NCBI GenBank assembly: GCA_944739405.2
Contig: OX123190.2
Coordinates: forward strand, 61,027,805-61,091,804
Origin: Euclidia mi
Lineage: Eukaryota > Arthropoda > Insecta > Lepidoptera > Erebidae
Length of the DNA: 64,000 nt
Reading direction: 5' to 3'
Below, one piece after another: positions 48,693-59,050 of this stretch. The position numbers and the translations under genes were made by a program. The notes below the pieces were generated by a model that worked only from the letters and a program-made list of their open reading frames with translations, was not told the origin of the DNA and made no database searches. Every line of letters starts with the position of its first letter. The stretch's first letter is position 1.

Positions 48693-49513
48693 ACAGTAAA
48701 AGTGCTTTGTCCCATTTAGCTCGATGTATCTCAGGATACAGAGGTGCACCAATAGCCTATATAATCATTAAGCAGATTTACAATTTGGATAAAATTAATT
48801 TGAAGTTGCAATGGATTCCATCTCATATTGGAATAAGTGGAAATGAGGAAGCCGACAGACTTGCAAAGTTGTCAGTGAAGGAAGGTTTATTAACTCATGT
48901 CAATAGGTGGTACACAGAAGTTTTAAGTCTTATTAAACATAATTGTTTTATTAAATTTAAGGAATACTTTGACCAACGAAGTACTGAGAAAGGGATATGG
49001 TACAGGACGATACAAAGTGAACCACCCCACATTCCTTGGTTTGCCCATGCAGACATTAGTAGATCTAATGTAGTTATGGCTCATAGGTTGCGCTCGGGCC
49101 AATTCCCATCTAGGAAGTTTGGGCATCTCATGAAAAAATATGATTCACCTAATTGTGATGTATGCGGCAAAATTGATGATGTCCAACACTTGCTATTAGA
49201 ATGTGAAAAGAACCGAAGAGAAAGAGAGTCATTGCTGGTTGCCTGCAGAATAAATAAATATGATGTAGGAGCTTTTACAAAAATATTAGTAAAGCCTGGC
49301 TCTAAAAAAGCTAGACTTTTATATGAAATGGTTGCTGCAGCTGTGAGTGCCTCAAATACTAATAGGTAATTTCTTATAATAATTATATCTAGTAGTAAGT
49401 ACACAGGTTATAATGTTTAGTTTTAAAATTAGGGTATGATGAGGCTGGCATACCATTGTTTGGTGAAAGCCTCTTTAAAAATAATGAATAAAAAAAAAAA
49501 AAAAAAAAAAAAA
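48693..49513 (+). mobile_element. 5'-truncated LINE inserted in Penelope copy 2, 12-13-bp target duplication
   Basis: AGCCGGCACCCT occurs at 48681-48692 and again directly after the poly-A run (ending 49524). The uninterrupted parent site is at about 44507-44530 in copy 1. The A tail spans 49489-49513. This is a clean target-primed reverse transcription product and postdates the tandem duplication. Confidence 0.95.
48695..49369 (+). CDS. LINE ORF2 C-terminus: RNase H and Cys-rich tail (5'-truncated)
   Basis: Open from the insertion start: SKSALSHLARCIS (the Asp-Ser-Lys block of RNase H, its Asp lost at the truncation), then LKLQWIPSHIGISGNEEADRLAKL, the classic RNase H C-terminal block with His and Asp. 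The C-terminal CDVCGKIDDVQHLLLEC cluster is the zinc-finger-like end of RNase H-bearing LINEs. It ends in a normal TAA-type stop at 49367-49369, 120 bases before the A tail. No lesion is visible in this frame, which fits a young insertion. It belongs to an I/R1-like LINE group; the clade is not certain. Confidence 0.85.
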   Translation, partial: SKSALSHLARCISGYRGAPIAYIIIKQIYNLDKINLKLQWIPSHIGISGNEEADRLAKLSVKEGLLTHVNRWYTEVLSLIKHNCFIKFKEYFDQRSTEKGIWYRTIQSEPPHIPWFAHADISRSNVVMAHRLRSGQFPSRKFGHLMKKYDSPNCDVCGKIDDVQHLLLECEKNRRERESLLVACRINKYDVGAFTKILVKPGSKKARLLYEMVAAAVSASNTNR

Positions 49514-50143
49514 GCCGGCACCCTGCTTACCTCAGGTTTACGGTCCCTCCTCTTCAGACGGTGTATCTCATTCTTGCATCCGTTACGTCTAAGTACCTCC
49601 TGAACATGTGAGAGCTCACTGTTTAAGTGTTCAGGGTCACAGAGGTCATACGCCCTGTTCACTAGGGACGTCACAATGGATGCCAAGTGTCGCGGGTGAT
49701 GATGCGAAACCGCGTTGAGATACCTGTCAGTGTGTGTCGGTTTTCTGTATACAGTGTGTCCCAGGGTACCATTGTCTTTAACTGGCACTTTTACGTCAAG
49801 AAAGGACAACGATCTATCCACCTCCATTTCAAATGTAAATCTGATGTTCGGCTGCATGGAGTTTAATCTATGTGCGAATTGTTCTACGTCTTTCTTATTA
49901 TGCCTTAAATATAAGATTTATCGCGAGTAAGACCCGCTATATAACCTTGTATAATACCTTATTTTGCTTGACGTTTCGAGACGGTTGCACGTCCCGTGGT
50001 CGCAAGCTGACTGGTGTGGCGATGTCACGTCTCCAAGTGCGAGGTAGAAGATTCTATTTCTACCCCCGGGTCGTTGATATTCGAACTACCGGCGCAAAAC
50101 ACACTAACCGTATCATCCGGCGGTAAATAGACAACCGACCTAC

Positions 50144-50725
50144 ATGCCCTACATTAGAGGTGTTACGGATAAAATAGGAGACAAGTTAAAAAACTACTCT
50201 ATTCCGACAGTATTTACACCAGGAGCCAAAGTATACAACATGGTGGGCACACCAAAGGATGTTCTACCGCTACAAACCCCAGGTGTCTATAAAATCAACT
50301 GCAGCTGCGGAAGCTTTTACATAGGGCAAACGAAGCGGACTATCACTGAACGTATAAAGGAGCACATCGCAGCTGTAAAGAACCGTCAAACGAACAAATC
50401 GGCGATTGCGGAACATTTACTTCAATCGGGCACCAATCACTGGATTGAATTTCATCGTCCCCAAGTCCACGGAACGCCACTTTTACCCAAGAGTTGTGCG
50501 TGAAGCGATTGAAATCAGAAGACATAAAAATTTCAATCGGGAAGAGGGCTTCAAATTGTCATCGGCGTGGAATCCTGTGATTCGGCTAACAACACCCCAC
50601 TTTAACGCGCAGTCGGCGAATGTTCAATATACAGATACGGTTAGTGTGTTTTGCGCCGGTACTTCGAATATCAACGACCCGGGGGTAGAAATAGAATCTT
50701 CTACCTCGCACTCGGAGATGTGACA
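50144..50725 (+). pseudogene. Penelope-like GIY-YIG fragment, copy 2, frameshifted
   Basis: Same protein as at 45145-45729 up to FHRPQV. A 5-bp deletion at about 50466 shifts the frame so that it stops at 50501-50503, and the rest (RHFYPRVVREAIEIRRHKNFN...) continues in another frame. Two further changes sit in the nuclease (GSFYIGQTKRTITERI). It is flanked by the same 159-bp inverted repeats (49956-50114, 50634-50792). Confidence 0.85.
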
Positions 50726-50913
50726 TCGCCACACCAGTCAGCTTGCGACCACGGGACGTGCAACCGTCTCGAAACGTCAAGCAAAATAAGGTATGTACCT
50801 AAATACCTAATTTGCATGTTTGCGTTAATTCCCGTCTATACATATATCCTTGTTTCATCGTACAGCACAGTTTAATATGAGCATCGCATAAAGTTCGAAA
50901 GTAAGATCTAATA

Positions 50914-51082
50914 CATACATAGTCTCACGCCTATATCCTTGAAGAGGTAGGCACGAGTGTATTGCTACGACCACTTTTCGCCAGATTTATTTTAGTCCCA
51001 CGTAATGGAGGGCGACCCTATTGCCGTACCGGGCACATAACCAGAATCCGGGCTGTTACTGAGAATTTCCTAATGGAAAAAC
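50914..51082 (-). mobile_element. 5'-truncated SINE/LINE tail (copy 2)
   Basis: Copy of 45920-46088 with the same duplication TAAGATCTAATA (50902-50913, 51083-51094). Confidence 0.85.
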
Positions 51083-52307
51083 TAAGATCTAATATTGGTC
51101 ACATTATTTAAAGCTATTCTAAAACTTTTTTTATTCACAAGTAACTCAATTAGATAAGAGATATTTACTAGGTACTTAAACGAGCCCTGACATTATTTCA
51201 ACAATCCCATTCATTACCTTGTGTTTCGATTGTCTCTAATGTACGGCCAAATCAAATTGTGCTGGTGATTTCTTAGAGGATTTATATACTTGTTCCATAA
51301 TAACATTGTTGCTAAGATTGATAGCATGACCTTTGTTCGAATCACTCTAAACCTCATACATTGTTAAACAGTACCTCTGTCTGCACAGAGTAAATGAGTA
51401 TTTATTTTCTCCCAGAACAGTTTCAGGCAATTGCCTTTTTAAGCAACGCAATCCGAGTGGATTGTAAAGAATCGGATAAAAAAGTGAGATCAGATCTTTT
51501 CATTTGAGGAAAGGTCCGAATATTGGTCCGTGGAGGTAGTTACTAAGAAATGGCGGATTGAGTTTGAAAACGTCAACATTCGGCACATTTAAAGTGGGGA
51601 AAAACATTTGCTGAATAGATTCCAGTCGGTCCCAAGGGCCGTTCAGTATTTCGTATGTATGACAAAGCTTTCTTTTAATATCTTATTTTGTTGCCTGCTG
51701 ATAGGATCAAACGTTGAAGAAAAATATGTGAAGGTGTGATAAAGTTCTAGACGTGAAATATGTTTTTAGAACGGACCTACCTGTCGTGTCAGGTTATATA
51801 AATAGCGTAGGTGTAAAAACACTTTATCTAATGTTAAGAAATGTGTTCGCCGATATTTCCAGTCAATCGCACCGAAGAGGCCCGAGATTGACAGATCGAT
51901 AAACGGCCAGTTAAGACACTTGCGGTCTGAATCTACAATCCGTAACATATGAAGGTTTATTAATAAAGTAAACCCTGAACATTCTGTCTAATGTAAAAAA
52001 TACACCTATTTCAACGGAACGATCGACTACTCAATTAAGTCTAAGAAAATGTAAGATTCCAAGATCTACAATCAGTTTGTGTTAAATTAAACAAGTAGCG
52101 CTACTGTGCTTCGAAGCTGACGTACCTAAAGCTATTGGGCTACAATTCCTTTCCTGTGAGGAAAGCCCGGTTTTTGTCTCAGGAAGAAAATCGTTAGGCC
52201 ATATAGGAGGCCTCTGTGCGGTCTATAAACTCCGATACCAGAGCTGACCACAAACTCACATGAAAAGTTAAAAAAAGTTTAAACGTTTGATTTTTTGCAT
52301 TGTAAAA
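51083..52307. other. Non-coding end of tandem unit, copy 2
   Basis: Matches 46089-47313. It stops where the RT-nuclease element begins ('aggcgtttaggcgtcg'). Confidence 0.6.
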
Positions 52308-52884
52308 AGGCGTTTAGGCGTCGTAGTATACCTCCGCACCAATGCCATGGGGTAACGTGCCCAGAAGTCTGGCAGCATTGCCACGCTGGATGGCAATGCT
52401 GATTCTTTGAGCAAAGAATAAACCAGCCTTCTGGTCACGTGAGACGTTGATCAAGCGTTTCGAAATTTCTCGGTACAAAATACGAGCGCTCGGACCCCAT
52501 GGGCCCAACGTTTCTACCCCAAACGGCTCAAATATCGCACCTACGGTGCTAAAACGTCACTTATGTATCTGACGTATTTTTTCAGGAGAAGCGTTTGAAA
52601 ATTGAACATCCTATTAAATTGTATAGTTTTACTCGTCTAAAAAAATAAATTGATAATATTGAAACAAAACCATTAAAACTTACTTTACCATAAAAGCAAA
52701 CATTTCCCTGTTTACTATTATGAAGATATAAACGTTTAGAAATTACAACCCTCGCAGAAGTGACGTTATGGGTCTAGAAAATAATTTATCGGTCAATTAT
52801 GTCAAAGCAAATAAAATACGTCATCATGCATTTCTAAAAAATATTTATTCAAATAGCAAAAAAGAGTAACAAAATTTCTGAATT

Positions 52885-53935
52885 CTAAATAGGAACTTTT
52901 ATATTAATCAGATCTGCTTGTATAACTTCAGGTTCCAAGGTACATTGTTCTCCGTGTTTTCCTCGCTGATCAGGTGGAACGAAACCATCATTCTGAGCTT
53001 TGCCGTCGATAACAGTCCGTAAAATTCGTTGTGTGATACCCAAAGTGTTGATGAGAAAAGTTTTACAGACGCGGATTTCGTTATTCTCATTTAGCAAGTA
53101 ATATGCAGTGTTTGCTTTTCTGTCGTACCTTTTGTCAGTCTTTAAGCGGCGGTAAGCACATTTTAGTGGTCTTGTACAGGCGTTTAAAAAACCCCGTTGC
53201 CTCTCTAAACTCTCCAACTTCCAGTAAGACTCAAAGATTTCTGTCCTTTTTTGTTCAGTAAATTTAGCAGCACAGGACAACCGACATTTAGTTGTACATG
53301 TAGGTCCTATTGTTTTACTTTGATTTAGTTTTATGTGTGTTTACAGAGATATACGTTTGTCCAGAGTTTTTCAATTGCTTAGCAACATTCTTTTTCCAGA
53401 TTGTTGGATTACGCGTACGCTTTTTGCCTCTCGGTTTAGTTATCGTTTCCGCTGGTTGGTTATATTCGTGAACTAGACTCTCATTATAAGAATTATTGTT
53501 TTCTGCAGGAGAATCACTGGAACTACTACTGGAGCTACTGGTAGAACTGTTACTGGAGCTACTGGATGAAGACGATCTTGAACGAGGGCCAGGACTGTAT
53601 TCATCTCCTGAATCAGTGACGGAGAAATCGCCTGTTTGAAAGTCGATACCCTCTTGTTCATACGATGTATTAGTCGCAAATAAAATAGATGGAGAGTTAC
53701 CGGGGTTCTCGAAAGTAGTATCATCCTGCTCTGGAGTAGTTGTTGTTGGGTCTTCTAGGTTGGATGGTGATACTGTACACTCGGAATTTGTAAGAGACAG
53801 TGCATTTTCTGGTTTTGAATATGGTAACTTTGTAGAGTTGGCTAAATTTTGAACTTCAATCGAGTTTTTGTTACCATCGGAAAGTGCTAGGTGTTTGCTG
53901 CGTTGGTTCATTCTGAAAAAAAAAAGCAAATACAA
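52885..53935 (-). pseudogene. N-terminal part of an insect transposase-like protein (frameshifted, truncated)
   Basis: Piece one (53911-53315) starts MNQRSKHLALSDG, has an acidic Ser-rich region (SRSSSSSSSSNSSTSS) and a basic KPRGKKRTRNPTIWKKN block. A one-base change near 53325 moves the frame to piece two. Piece two (to 52885) has TKCRLSCAAKFTEQKRTEIFESYWKL, RVCKTFLINTLGI and DQRGKHGEQ, then ends in a stop. This order (acidic Ser-rich leader, basic NP-x-x-WKKN, a C-x3-C-x3-C block, RQR-FL, VCKTFFxNTLGI, RGKH) is that of a widespread group of uncharacterised insect proteins that I believe are transposases. The C-terminal half is missing. I do not name the superfamily. Confidence 0.6.
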
Positions 53936-54389
53936 AATGATGATAATAAATAGGTCTCAGCTCAATAAAAAAATATAATAACGAAATAAATTATTGACTG
54001 ATTTATCAAAATTAAGATTTTAAATTCCCGTGAAATAATTACTTATTAGATTGCTTAAAAGCAGTGACGGCTGTCCTTTTAGTGCGGCAAATCACCACAT
54101 TAATAATACAAATAGGTACTAATTATAATACAATTTCAAACGAAACAAACTGATCACTTTAAATTAAAGAAAATCAATAAAATAAAATTGTCTTAAAATT
54201 AGCGGGACCGCCGATACCAGTTTTCAATTTAACGCAGGAATGTTATTTCAAAATCTAAACATCTCACATCAACTTATTTAAAATTTCGGGATAAAAAAGA
54301 GAAAAGATGTCATAATCATACTAATAACTATCTATTTATCATGTTGGAATAATTATCATTAAAAAAAAATCAAAAACAATAATCCTACT

Positions 54390-54792
54390 ATACTGGAGCA
54401 ATATCGTCACAAGTGTTAATCTAACGTTAAACTTTACACCATGAAATACAAATATTGGGGCAACAACGTCATTACTTCACTACCTCACTACACAAGTGTC
54501 GTTATTGCTCCAAAAACATAAAAAATAATTGTCACAATTACCTTAGTAACGTTGTAGCTCCAGAAGACAACTACTCGTGCGGGGGGCCGCGCGCAACTGA
54601 ACAATGAAACGTTGTTTCTCCTAGTGCCGTCCAGATTCGCGCCAAAACCGTAATGACACTAATGCCCTCACGAGGAAAGTTTGCGTACTACACAAATGAC
54701 AATAACGCACCAAGTAAAGAGGTGGATTTGGAGTATTTTCTCATAATCAGTTAAGTTTTGACAAAAATTGCATAAGTGACATTATTGCACCG
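54390..54792. promoter_or_regulatory. Subterminal repeat cluster (right end of the transposon)
   Basis: Motif copies: 54394-54412, 54455-54475, 54492-54512 (inverted), 54545-54562 (inverted), 54608-54624 (inverted), 54692-54713 (degenerate) and 54770-54792 (inverted, continuous with the TIR). Left-end counterparts are 52545-52562, 52758-52774 (inverted) and about 52808-52825. Such arrays usually bind transposase; that role is inferred. Confidence 0.7.
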
Positions 54793-55930
54793 TAGGTGCG
54801 ATATGTAATTGCCGACTAAATTTCCGTATTTGCGCCGTTTGAGGGTTTCCGCCGTTGCAGCAGCAGCGCCGGCATGACCTGCTGTACTTGGAATATGTGA
54901 TGGTGCAAGGGTATCTACGCACGTTGTGTCCCACACCAAAGGCCTACCCATTTTCCATGGCAACAACGACATACCGTCAGGTCTTTTCCCGTCGTCTCGT
55001 ACAGAACCATTTGGTTCGAGTACAGCTGGTACGCCAGACGCTGTAAGAGTACGACGAATTATGTCATTCAAATTAGCATGTCGTGGAATTCTACCTGCGC
55101 TTCTGCTGCAAGAAAGCCCATGATGTCCGAGGCTATCGACGTCTTCTCCACGATGGCACCGGTGCGGAGAAACACAAGGAGCACCCAAACGTAGGCAAGT
55201 GGCAATACGGAACGTCTCATCGTCCAAAATGGTTCCTGTGTTGCAAGATGGTAGTGCTTGTAGCCAAAGACCGGACTCCCATTCCCCCACAGCCAGCAAG
55301 CGAGCACGCTCTGCAACATTAGAAGCAGTTGACAAAATATTTTTTCATACTAAGTTACAGAGCGGCAAGTCCCACTGTCTCTGGGCGAAAAGGTTGGTAG
55401 GCAATTAGTTAACTCTTCCGTGCTGTCGCCGAGCCTACCCAGGCGTATAGGTAATGACGCTTGTAGCCAGGCTCGGTCGTCCATGTCCACATTTAATATC
55501 TTTCTTAAGGTTGTTTGAATAATTTGATCAATTTTTCCTAAAAGTGCATTTTTCTTCCAAAGTTGTGACGATCTTAAAGTATGATTAAATTTAGGGACGA
55601 AAAGGCAATATCGAATAATTGTGTAAGCTGAATGAATATTTATATTTAAAAGGCGATCTGAAATATCACTAAAATTTTGTATCTTTTCTTCTACGAAAGA
55701 TTCAAAAGCTTCTTCAAAAATTGGTGAACGTAGGAGGCGGAGAAAAGTTTTTTCAACAATTTTGATGTTTGGTTCCAAATTATTAAATTTCGATATTGCC
55801 AAATGTTTGTTCATTGAGTTTGTTGTATTTATAAAAAGTTCACATTTACTATAATTTAGTTCTAAGCCAATGGAGTTGAATTTATATTTTAGAAAGGCCA
55901 TGTCTTGTAATATAGTGTCTAGGTCGCCTC

Positions 55931-56447
55931 GGTAGACAATATATCCAGACACAATGCACTGCGTTGCACAGTGAGTAAAGTATTGAGTAGGAACATGAAA
56001 ATTTTACCTCATATTTCCTGGTGTTGCTCTTGAGTGGACCTATAAGACTTACTCATAATTTTGGCCAAAATAACAAGAGAATCGAATAGATACCAGTGTC
56101 CAGTTCAGCGTAGTCCTTCTCCTCGGGCACCAATTAGGAATTCACACACGTGTTTTACAAAGTTCAATGTTCAATATATCACCAATTTGTCACAAACTTT
56201 GCCGGCAGTCAAAGGCGGCAATTATAAGTATTAACAAGTTAATTCAATTCGCGTTAATTCAAAAGGCGATCAATTTATTACAATATTACAAACGGAGCTA
56301 GCCCAAAACCCAAAACGTCTTTTTCCGGAAGGGGAAGTTGACAGTTCAGTGTGACCATTGTGAGAAATTTTCAATAGACTAAACAAAATGTTACTTAATC
56401 GATATAATCGATTTGACTTATAATAAAAACTAATTCTATTTCAAACA
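55931..56447 (-). repeat. 3' LTR of the second BEL/Pao element, lacking its last 78 bp
   Basis: It matches 61468-61984 over 517 bp, then breaks at 'ggtagac' (plus strand) against RT-nuclease element sequence. The 78 bp at 61390-61467 have no counterpart. Confidence 0.85.
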
Positions 56448-56462
56448 TCCACCCGCCCCAGA
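56448..56462 (-). other. Polypurine tract
   Basis: The minus strand reads a purine-rich GGGGCGGGTGGA immediately before the 3' LTR start (TGTTTG), as expected for plus-strand priming. Confidence 0.6.
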
Positions 56463-56478
56463 CCGGCCTACCGGTCCG

Positions 56479-56760
56479 CTAATCAGTTGGTAGACGTGAC
56501 AATGTTGCAACCGCTCTCCTCAGAATCGAACTGTCCACCAAGACCTCAGCAAATCGGGGAACTCCATCAGCCCCAGTTACCAAACGAAGGATGCGCCCCC
56601 TGCGCCATCTGAGTGGCGGAAAGTTAGCCTCCTTGATCAAAACGAGGTCACCAATCTTGGGTGGATCGGTCTTGTCGGTCCACTTGACGCGTTGCTGGAG
56701 TATGTGCAAATATTCCAAATTCCAGCGTTTCCAAAAGCTCTGAGTAATCTGGCGTACCAA
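56479..56760 (-). pseudogene. Integrase C-terminal fragment (catalytic core deleted)
   Basis: VRQITQSFWKRWNLEYLHILQQRVKW and IGDLVLIKEANFPPLRWRRGRI form the C-terminal DNA-binding region of BEL/Pao integrases. They directly follow the RNase H end, out of frame by one base. The zinc-binding domain and the whole D,D,E core (several hundred codons) are missing. Element integration would need help in trans. Confidence 0.9.
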
Positions 56761-56761
56761 T

Positions 56762-59050
56762 TCAAATTCCCCACCACAGCGAATGACCTATCAAACTAGG
56801 CGTCAAGCATCCGCGCGAGGCACAATCAGCGGGGTTGAGCTCACCTGGCACGTGTCTCCAAACAAGCTTGACTTCGGATTTTTGTATTTGGGAAACGCGA
56901 TTAGCGACAAATACCTCCAAAGTGTGGACAGACGCCTTCAACCAACAAAGTACAATTTGGCTGTCTGTCCAGGCGTAGGTCCCATTAATACAAATGCTTT
57001 TACCCAAAGTGTTAGACACGTGGTTCAATAAGCGTACAAGTAGTGCTGCTCCCGAGAGCTCCAATTTCGGAATGGTCAAAGATGTCCAAAGGGGTGCTAC
57101 CTTGCTCTTCGCCATGATCAGGGAAACTCTCACCTGACCTGAGGCACTGACTGTGCGCAAGTACACCACGGCCGCGTGACCACGTTCTGAGGCATCACAA
57201 AACCCGTGAAGGGTGGCCTTGTACTTCCCGGGAGGAAGGATGGGACGAGGCAAGGAGATCTCGTTGACGGCAGGAAGTGAGGATACAAAAGAGGTCCATT
57301 CCTCAACAAGAGTACCGTGTAGAGGTTCATCCCAGGTCAATCCTGCTGTCCAAAGCTTCAGCAAGAAGCATTTTGCCCAAAATATGATAGGACAAATCCA
57401 TCCGTTCGGATCAAAGGTTCTGGCGACAGTAGACAACACGAGACGTTTAGTCCAATAACAAGGCAATTTCAAGTCTACGTTATACGTAAAGATGTCTTGG
57501 ACTGGTCTGTACTGAACGCCAAGAAGAGCCATCATGGCGAGGTTGTCAACAATCTCAAACAGATGTGGATCTTGCTGATGATCCTCTGGCAAGCCTTCCA
57601 AGAGCACTGGTGAGTTGGAAATCCATTTACGCAACTCATAACCAGCGGAGGCCAAAATACCTATCAATTCGTCCCGTAGGAGGATCGCCTCGTCCGCTGT
57701 GGAGGCGCCCGAGCAAATGTCATCGACGTAAATATCGTCTTTCGAGATGGCGGAGGCTCGTGGGAAACGTAAGCCTTCTCGGTCTGCGAGCTCCCAAAGA
57801 GAACGTATTGCCAAATAGGGGCTTGACCTTAACCCGTACGTATAAGTATTGAGCTCATAGACGACCATGGGATCGCGAGGAGACTCTCTCCAAAGGATCA
57901 GCTGGAAGCGACGGTCATCAGGGTGGATAATAGTCTGCCTGAACATCATTTTTATGTCGGCCACAAAGACAACCTGATGTCGTCGGAAGCTGATGATGAC
58001 GTCACAAAGGTCCTTGACCAACTTGGGACCAGAATGCAAGCACTGGTTCAAGGATACGCCTGTTGAAGTCTGCGCAGAACCATCAAACACTGTGCGCAGC
58101 TTGCCAGTTGAAGGCTTCAATACCGCATGATGCGGGAGGAAGTAATGCTCCACCGAACGCCAATCCAAATTTGACACAGACATTTGTCCCAATTGTTCAT
58201 ATTCTCTCATGAACTCAATGTACTTCTGTCTGAGCTCCGGATCACGACCCATGCGACGCTCCATAGCCAACAATCTCTTTTCAGCTAAAGGTCGTGACTC
58301 ACCAAGCGGAGGCCGAACAGACAGGAAGGGTAGCCTCGTAATAATCCGACCAGAACGGAGTCGACCAGTGTTGTTCTGGAAGAACAGCTCGCACTCCTCA
58401 TGTTCTGGATTCAAACGGGCAGCTTGAGGGGGCTCCTCTACTTCCCAAAACCTCTGAACCGCATCAGAGAGAGCAGAGCCTACAGCCAACAAATTATCAA
58501 GTTCAGGTGGAGGGGGGTCCCTAGGTACAGGTCCCAAAGCAAATCCAAATATGGTCGGGATGGCAGTCAAACCATTTGGCACCAAGACCCGTTTCCCACC
58601 AATCAAAATTCCACCGAGGACATCAGAGCCAATCAACAAGTCGATTTGTCCCGGTGTGTCAAATTTGGGGTCCGCCAGTTCCAATCCCGATGTCAAATTC
58701 ACAGCAGGTAGCTGCTTCTGTGGATGCATACCCAAAATATTCTTCAGCACAATAGCCGAGGTTTTAATCCTCGGGTGTGAAGATTCAACAGGGCCAAACA
58801 AAACCTTAACTTGCCCTTCAACATTAGAGGCTACGTCACCTATGCCCCGTATATAATTTGGAAAAGAGCCCATATGTAATTTAACCTGCCCTACCAAATA
58901 AGTGGAAACAATGCAACCTTGTGAACCTGTGTCCAATATAGCACGGACAACAACAGAGGTCCCCGTGGGTCCCCAGACCCTAACAGCAACCGTTGGTAGG
59001 ATAACGGTCTCAATGGGGGAGGTTGGCGTTATAGGGCAGGGGTCAGTGAC
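56762..59050 (-). CDS. Protease-reverse transcriptase-RNase H of the second BEL/Pao element
   Basis: The frame runs from the TAG at 59051 through VTDPCPITPTSPIETV to AILDTGSQGC (protease Asp, about 58935; an internal Met at 58936 is not the natural start) and LLIGSDVLGG. RT blocks are FDGSAQTSTGVSLNQCL, FVADIKMMFRQ (motif A), TYGLRSSPYLA (motif B) and DIYVDDICSGA (motif C, about 57722-57740). RNase H has LHGFCDASERG, IPKLELSGA, AWTDSQIVLCWL and HVPGELNPADCASRG. More than 760 codons have no lesion. It ends at HSLWWGI-stop, where integrase should begin. The enzyme would copy element RNA inside the particle. Confidence 0.92.
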   Translation of the reverse strand, partial: VTDPCPITPTSPIETVILPTVAVRVWGPTGTSVVVRAILDTGSQGCIVSTYLVGQVKLHMGSFPNYIRGIGDVASNVEGQVKVLFGPVESSHPRIKTSAIVLKNILGMHPQKQLPAVNLTSGLELADPKFDTPGQIDLLIGSDVLGGILIGGKRVLVPNGLTAIPTIFGFALGPVPRDPPPPELDNLLAVGSALSDAVQRFWEVEEPPQAARLNPEHEECELFFQNNTGRLRSGRIITRLPFLSVRPPLGESRPLAEKRLLAMERRMGRDPELRQKYIEFMREYEQLGQMSVSNLDWRSVEHYFLPHHAVLKPSTGKLRTVFDGSAQTSTGVSLNQCLHSGPKLVKDLCDVIISFRRHQVVFVADIKMMFRQTIIHPDDRRFQLILWRESPRDPMVVYELNTYTYGLRSSPYLAIRSLWELADREGLRFPRASAISKDDIYVDDICSGASTADEAILLRDELIGILASAGYELRKWISNSPVLLEGLPEDHQQDPHLFEIVDNLAMMALLGVQYRPVQDIFTYNVDLKLPCYWTKRLVLSTVARTFDPNGWICPIIFWAKCFLLKLWTAGLTWDEPLHGTLVEEWTSFVSSLPAVNEISLPRPILPPGKYKATLHGFCDASERGHAAVVYLRTVSASGQVRVSLIMAKSKVAPLWTSLTIPKLELSGAALLVRLLNHVSNTLGKSICINGTYAWTDSQIVLCWLKASVHTLEVFVANRVSQIQKSEVKLVWRHVPGELNPADCASRGCLTPSLIGHSLWWGI

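Larger units (their letters stand above)
48168..49910 (-). pseudogene. Penelope-like element, copy 2, split by a LINE
   Basis: The RT thumb part (49910-49525: MQPNIRFTFEMEVDRSLSFLDVKV to KPEVSRVPA) and the GIY-YIG part (48680-48168: YMPYLKGVTDK to CIDVINKI) are the same protein as at 43983-44922. They are separated by the LINE insertion 48693-49513. The C-terminus is shortened because the sequence equivalent to 43491-44010 is missing and translation runs into flanking DNA. The nuclease motif YIGQTKR is intact. Confidence 0.9.
47588..52307. repeat. Tandem duplication unit, copy 2
   Basis: Direct repeat of 42894-47313. It differs by loss of the stretch equivalent to 43491-44010, by a LINE insertion at 48693-49513, by a 5-bp deletion near 50466, and by scattered substitutions. 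Confidence 0.9.
52535..54801 (-). mobile_element. DNA transposon with TIRs and many subterminal repeats, superfamily unassigned
   Basis: The ends are TCGCACCTACGGTGC and its complement; the TIR similarity continues to 'gtcacttatg'. The flanks can be read as TA, TAT or ATAT duplications because the target and end bases overlap; comparison with the uninterrupted RT copy at 7044-7060 supports a simple insertion. At least ten degenerate copies of a GG-GCAATAACGTCACTT motif sit in the two end regions (52545-52825 and 54390-54792). The interior has a two-piece transposase N-terminus but no catalytic domain. Confidence 0.85.
52310..55930 (-). pseudogene. RT with C-terminal restriction-like nuclease, copy 2, split by a DNA transposon
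   Basis: From 55930 down, the minus strand reads GDLDTILQDMAFLKYKFNSIGLELNYSKCELFI (RT thumb; palm motifs A-C lost) to RAWLQASLPIRLGRLGDSTEELTN. A shift and a stop lie near 55340-55370. It then reads SNVAERARLLAVGEWESGLWLQALPS, GLSCSRSAGRIPRHANLNDIIRR, the nuclease blocks DGKRPDGMSLLPWKMGRPLVWD and DTLAPSH, to about 54804. The last 75 codons continue at 52531-52314 (GPWGPSARILYREI to VYYDA-stop) after the transposon 52535-54801. It is clearly homologous to 5543-7275 but is an independent copy. The 5' side ends directly against a truncated LTR at 55931. Confidence 0.75.
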
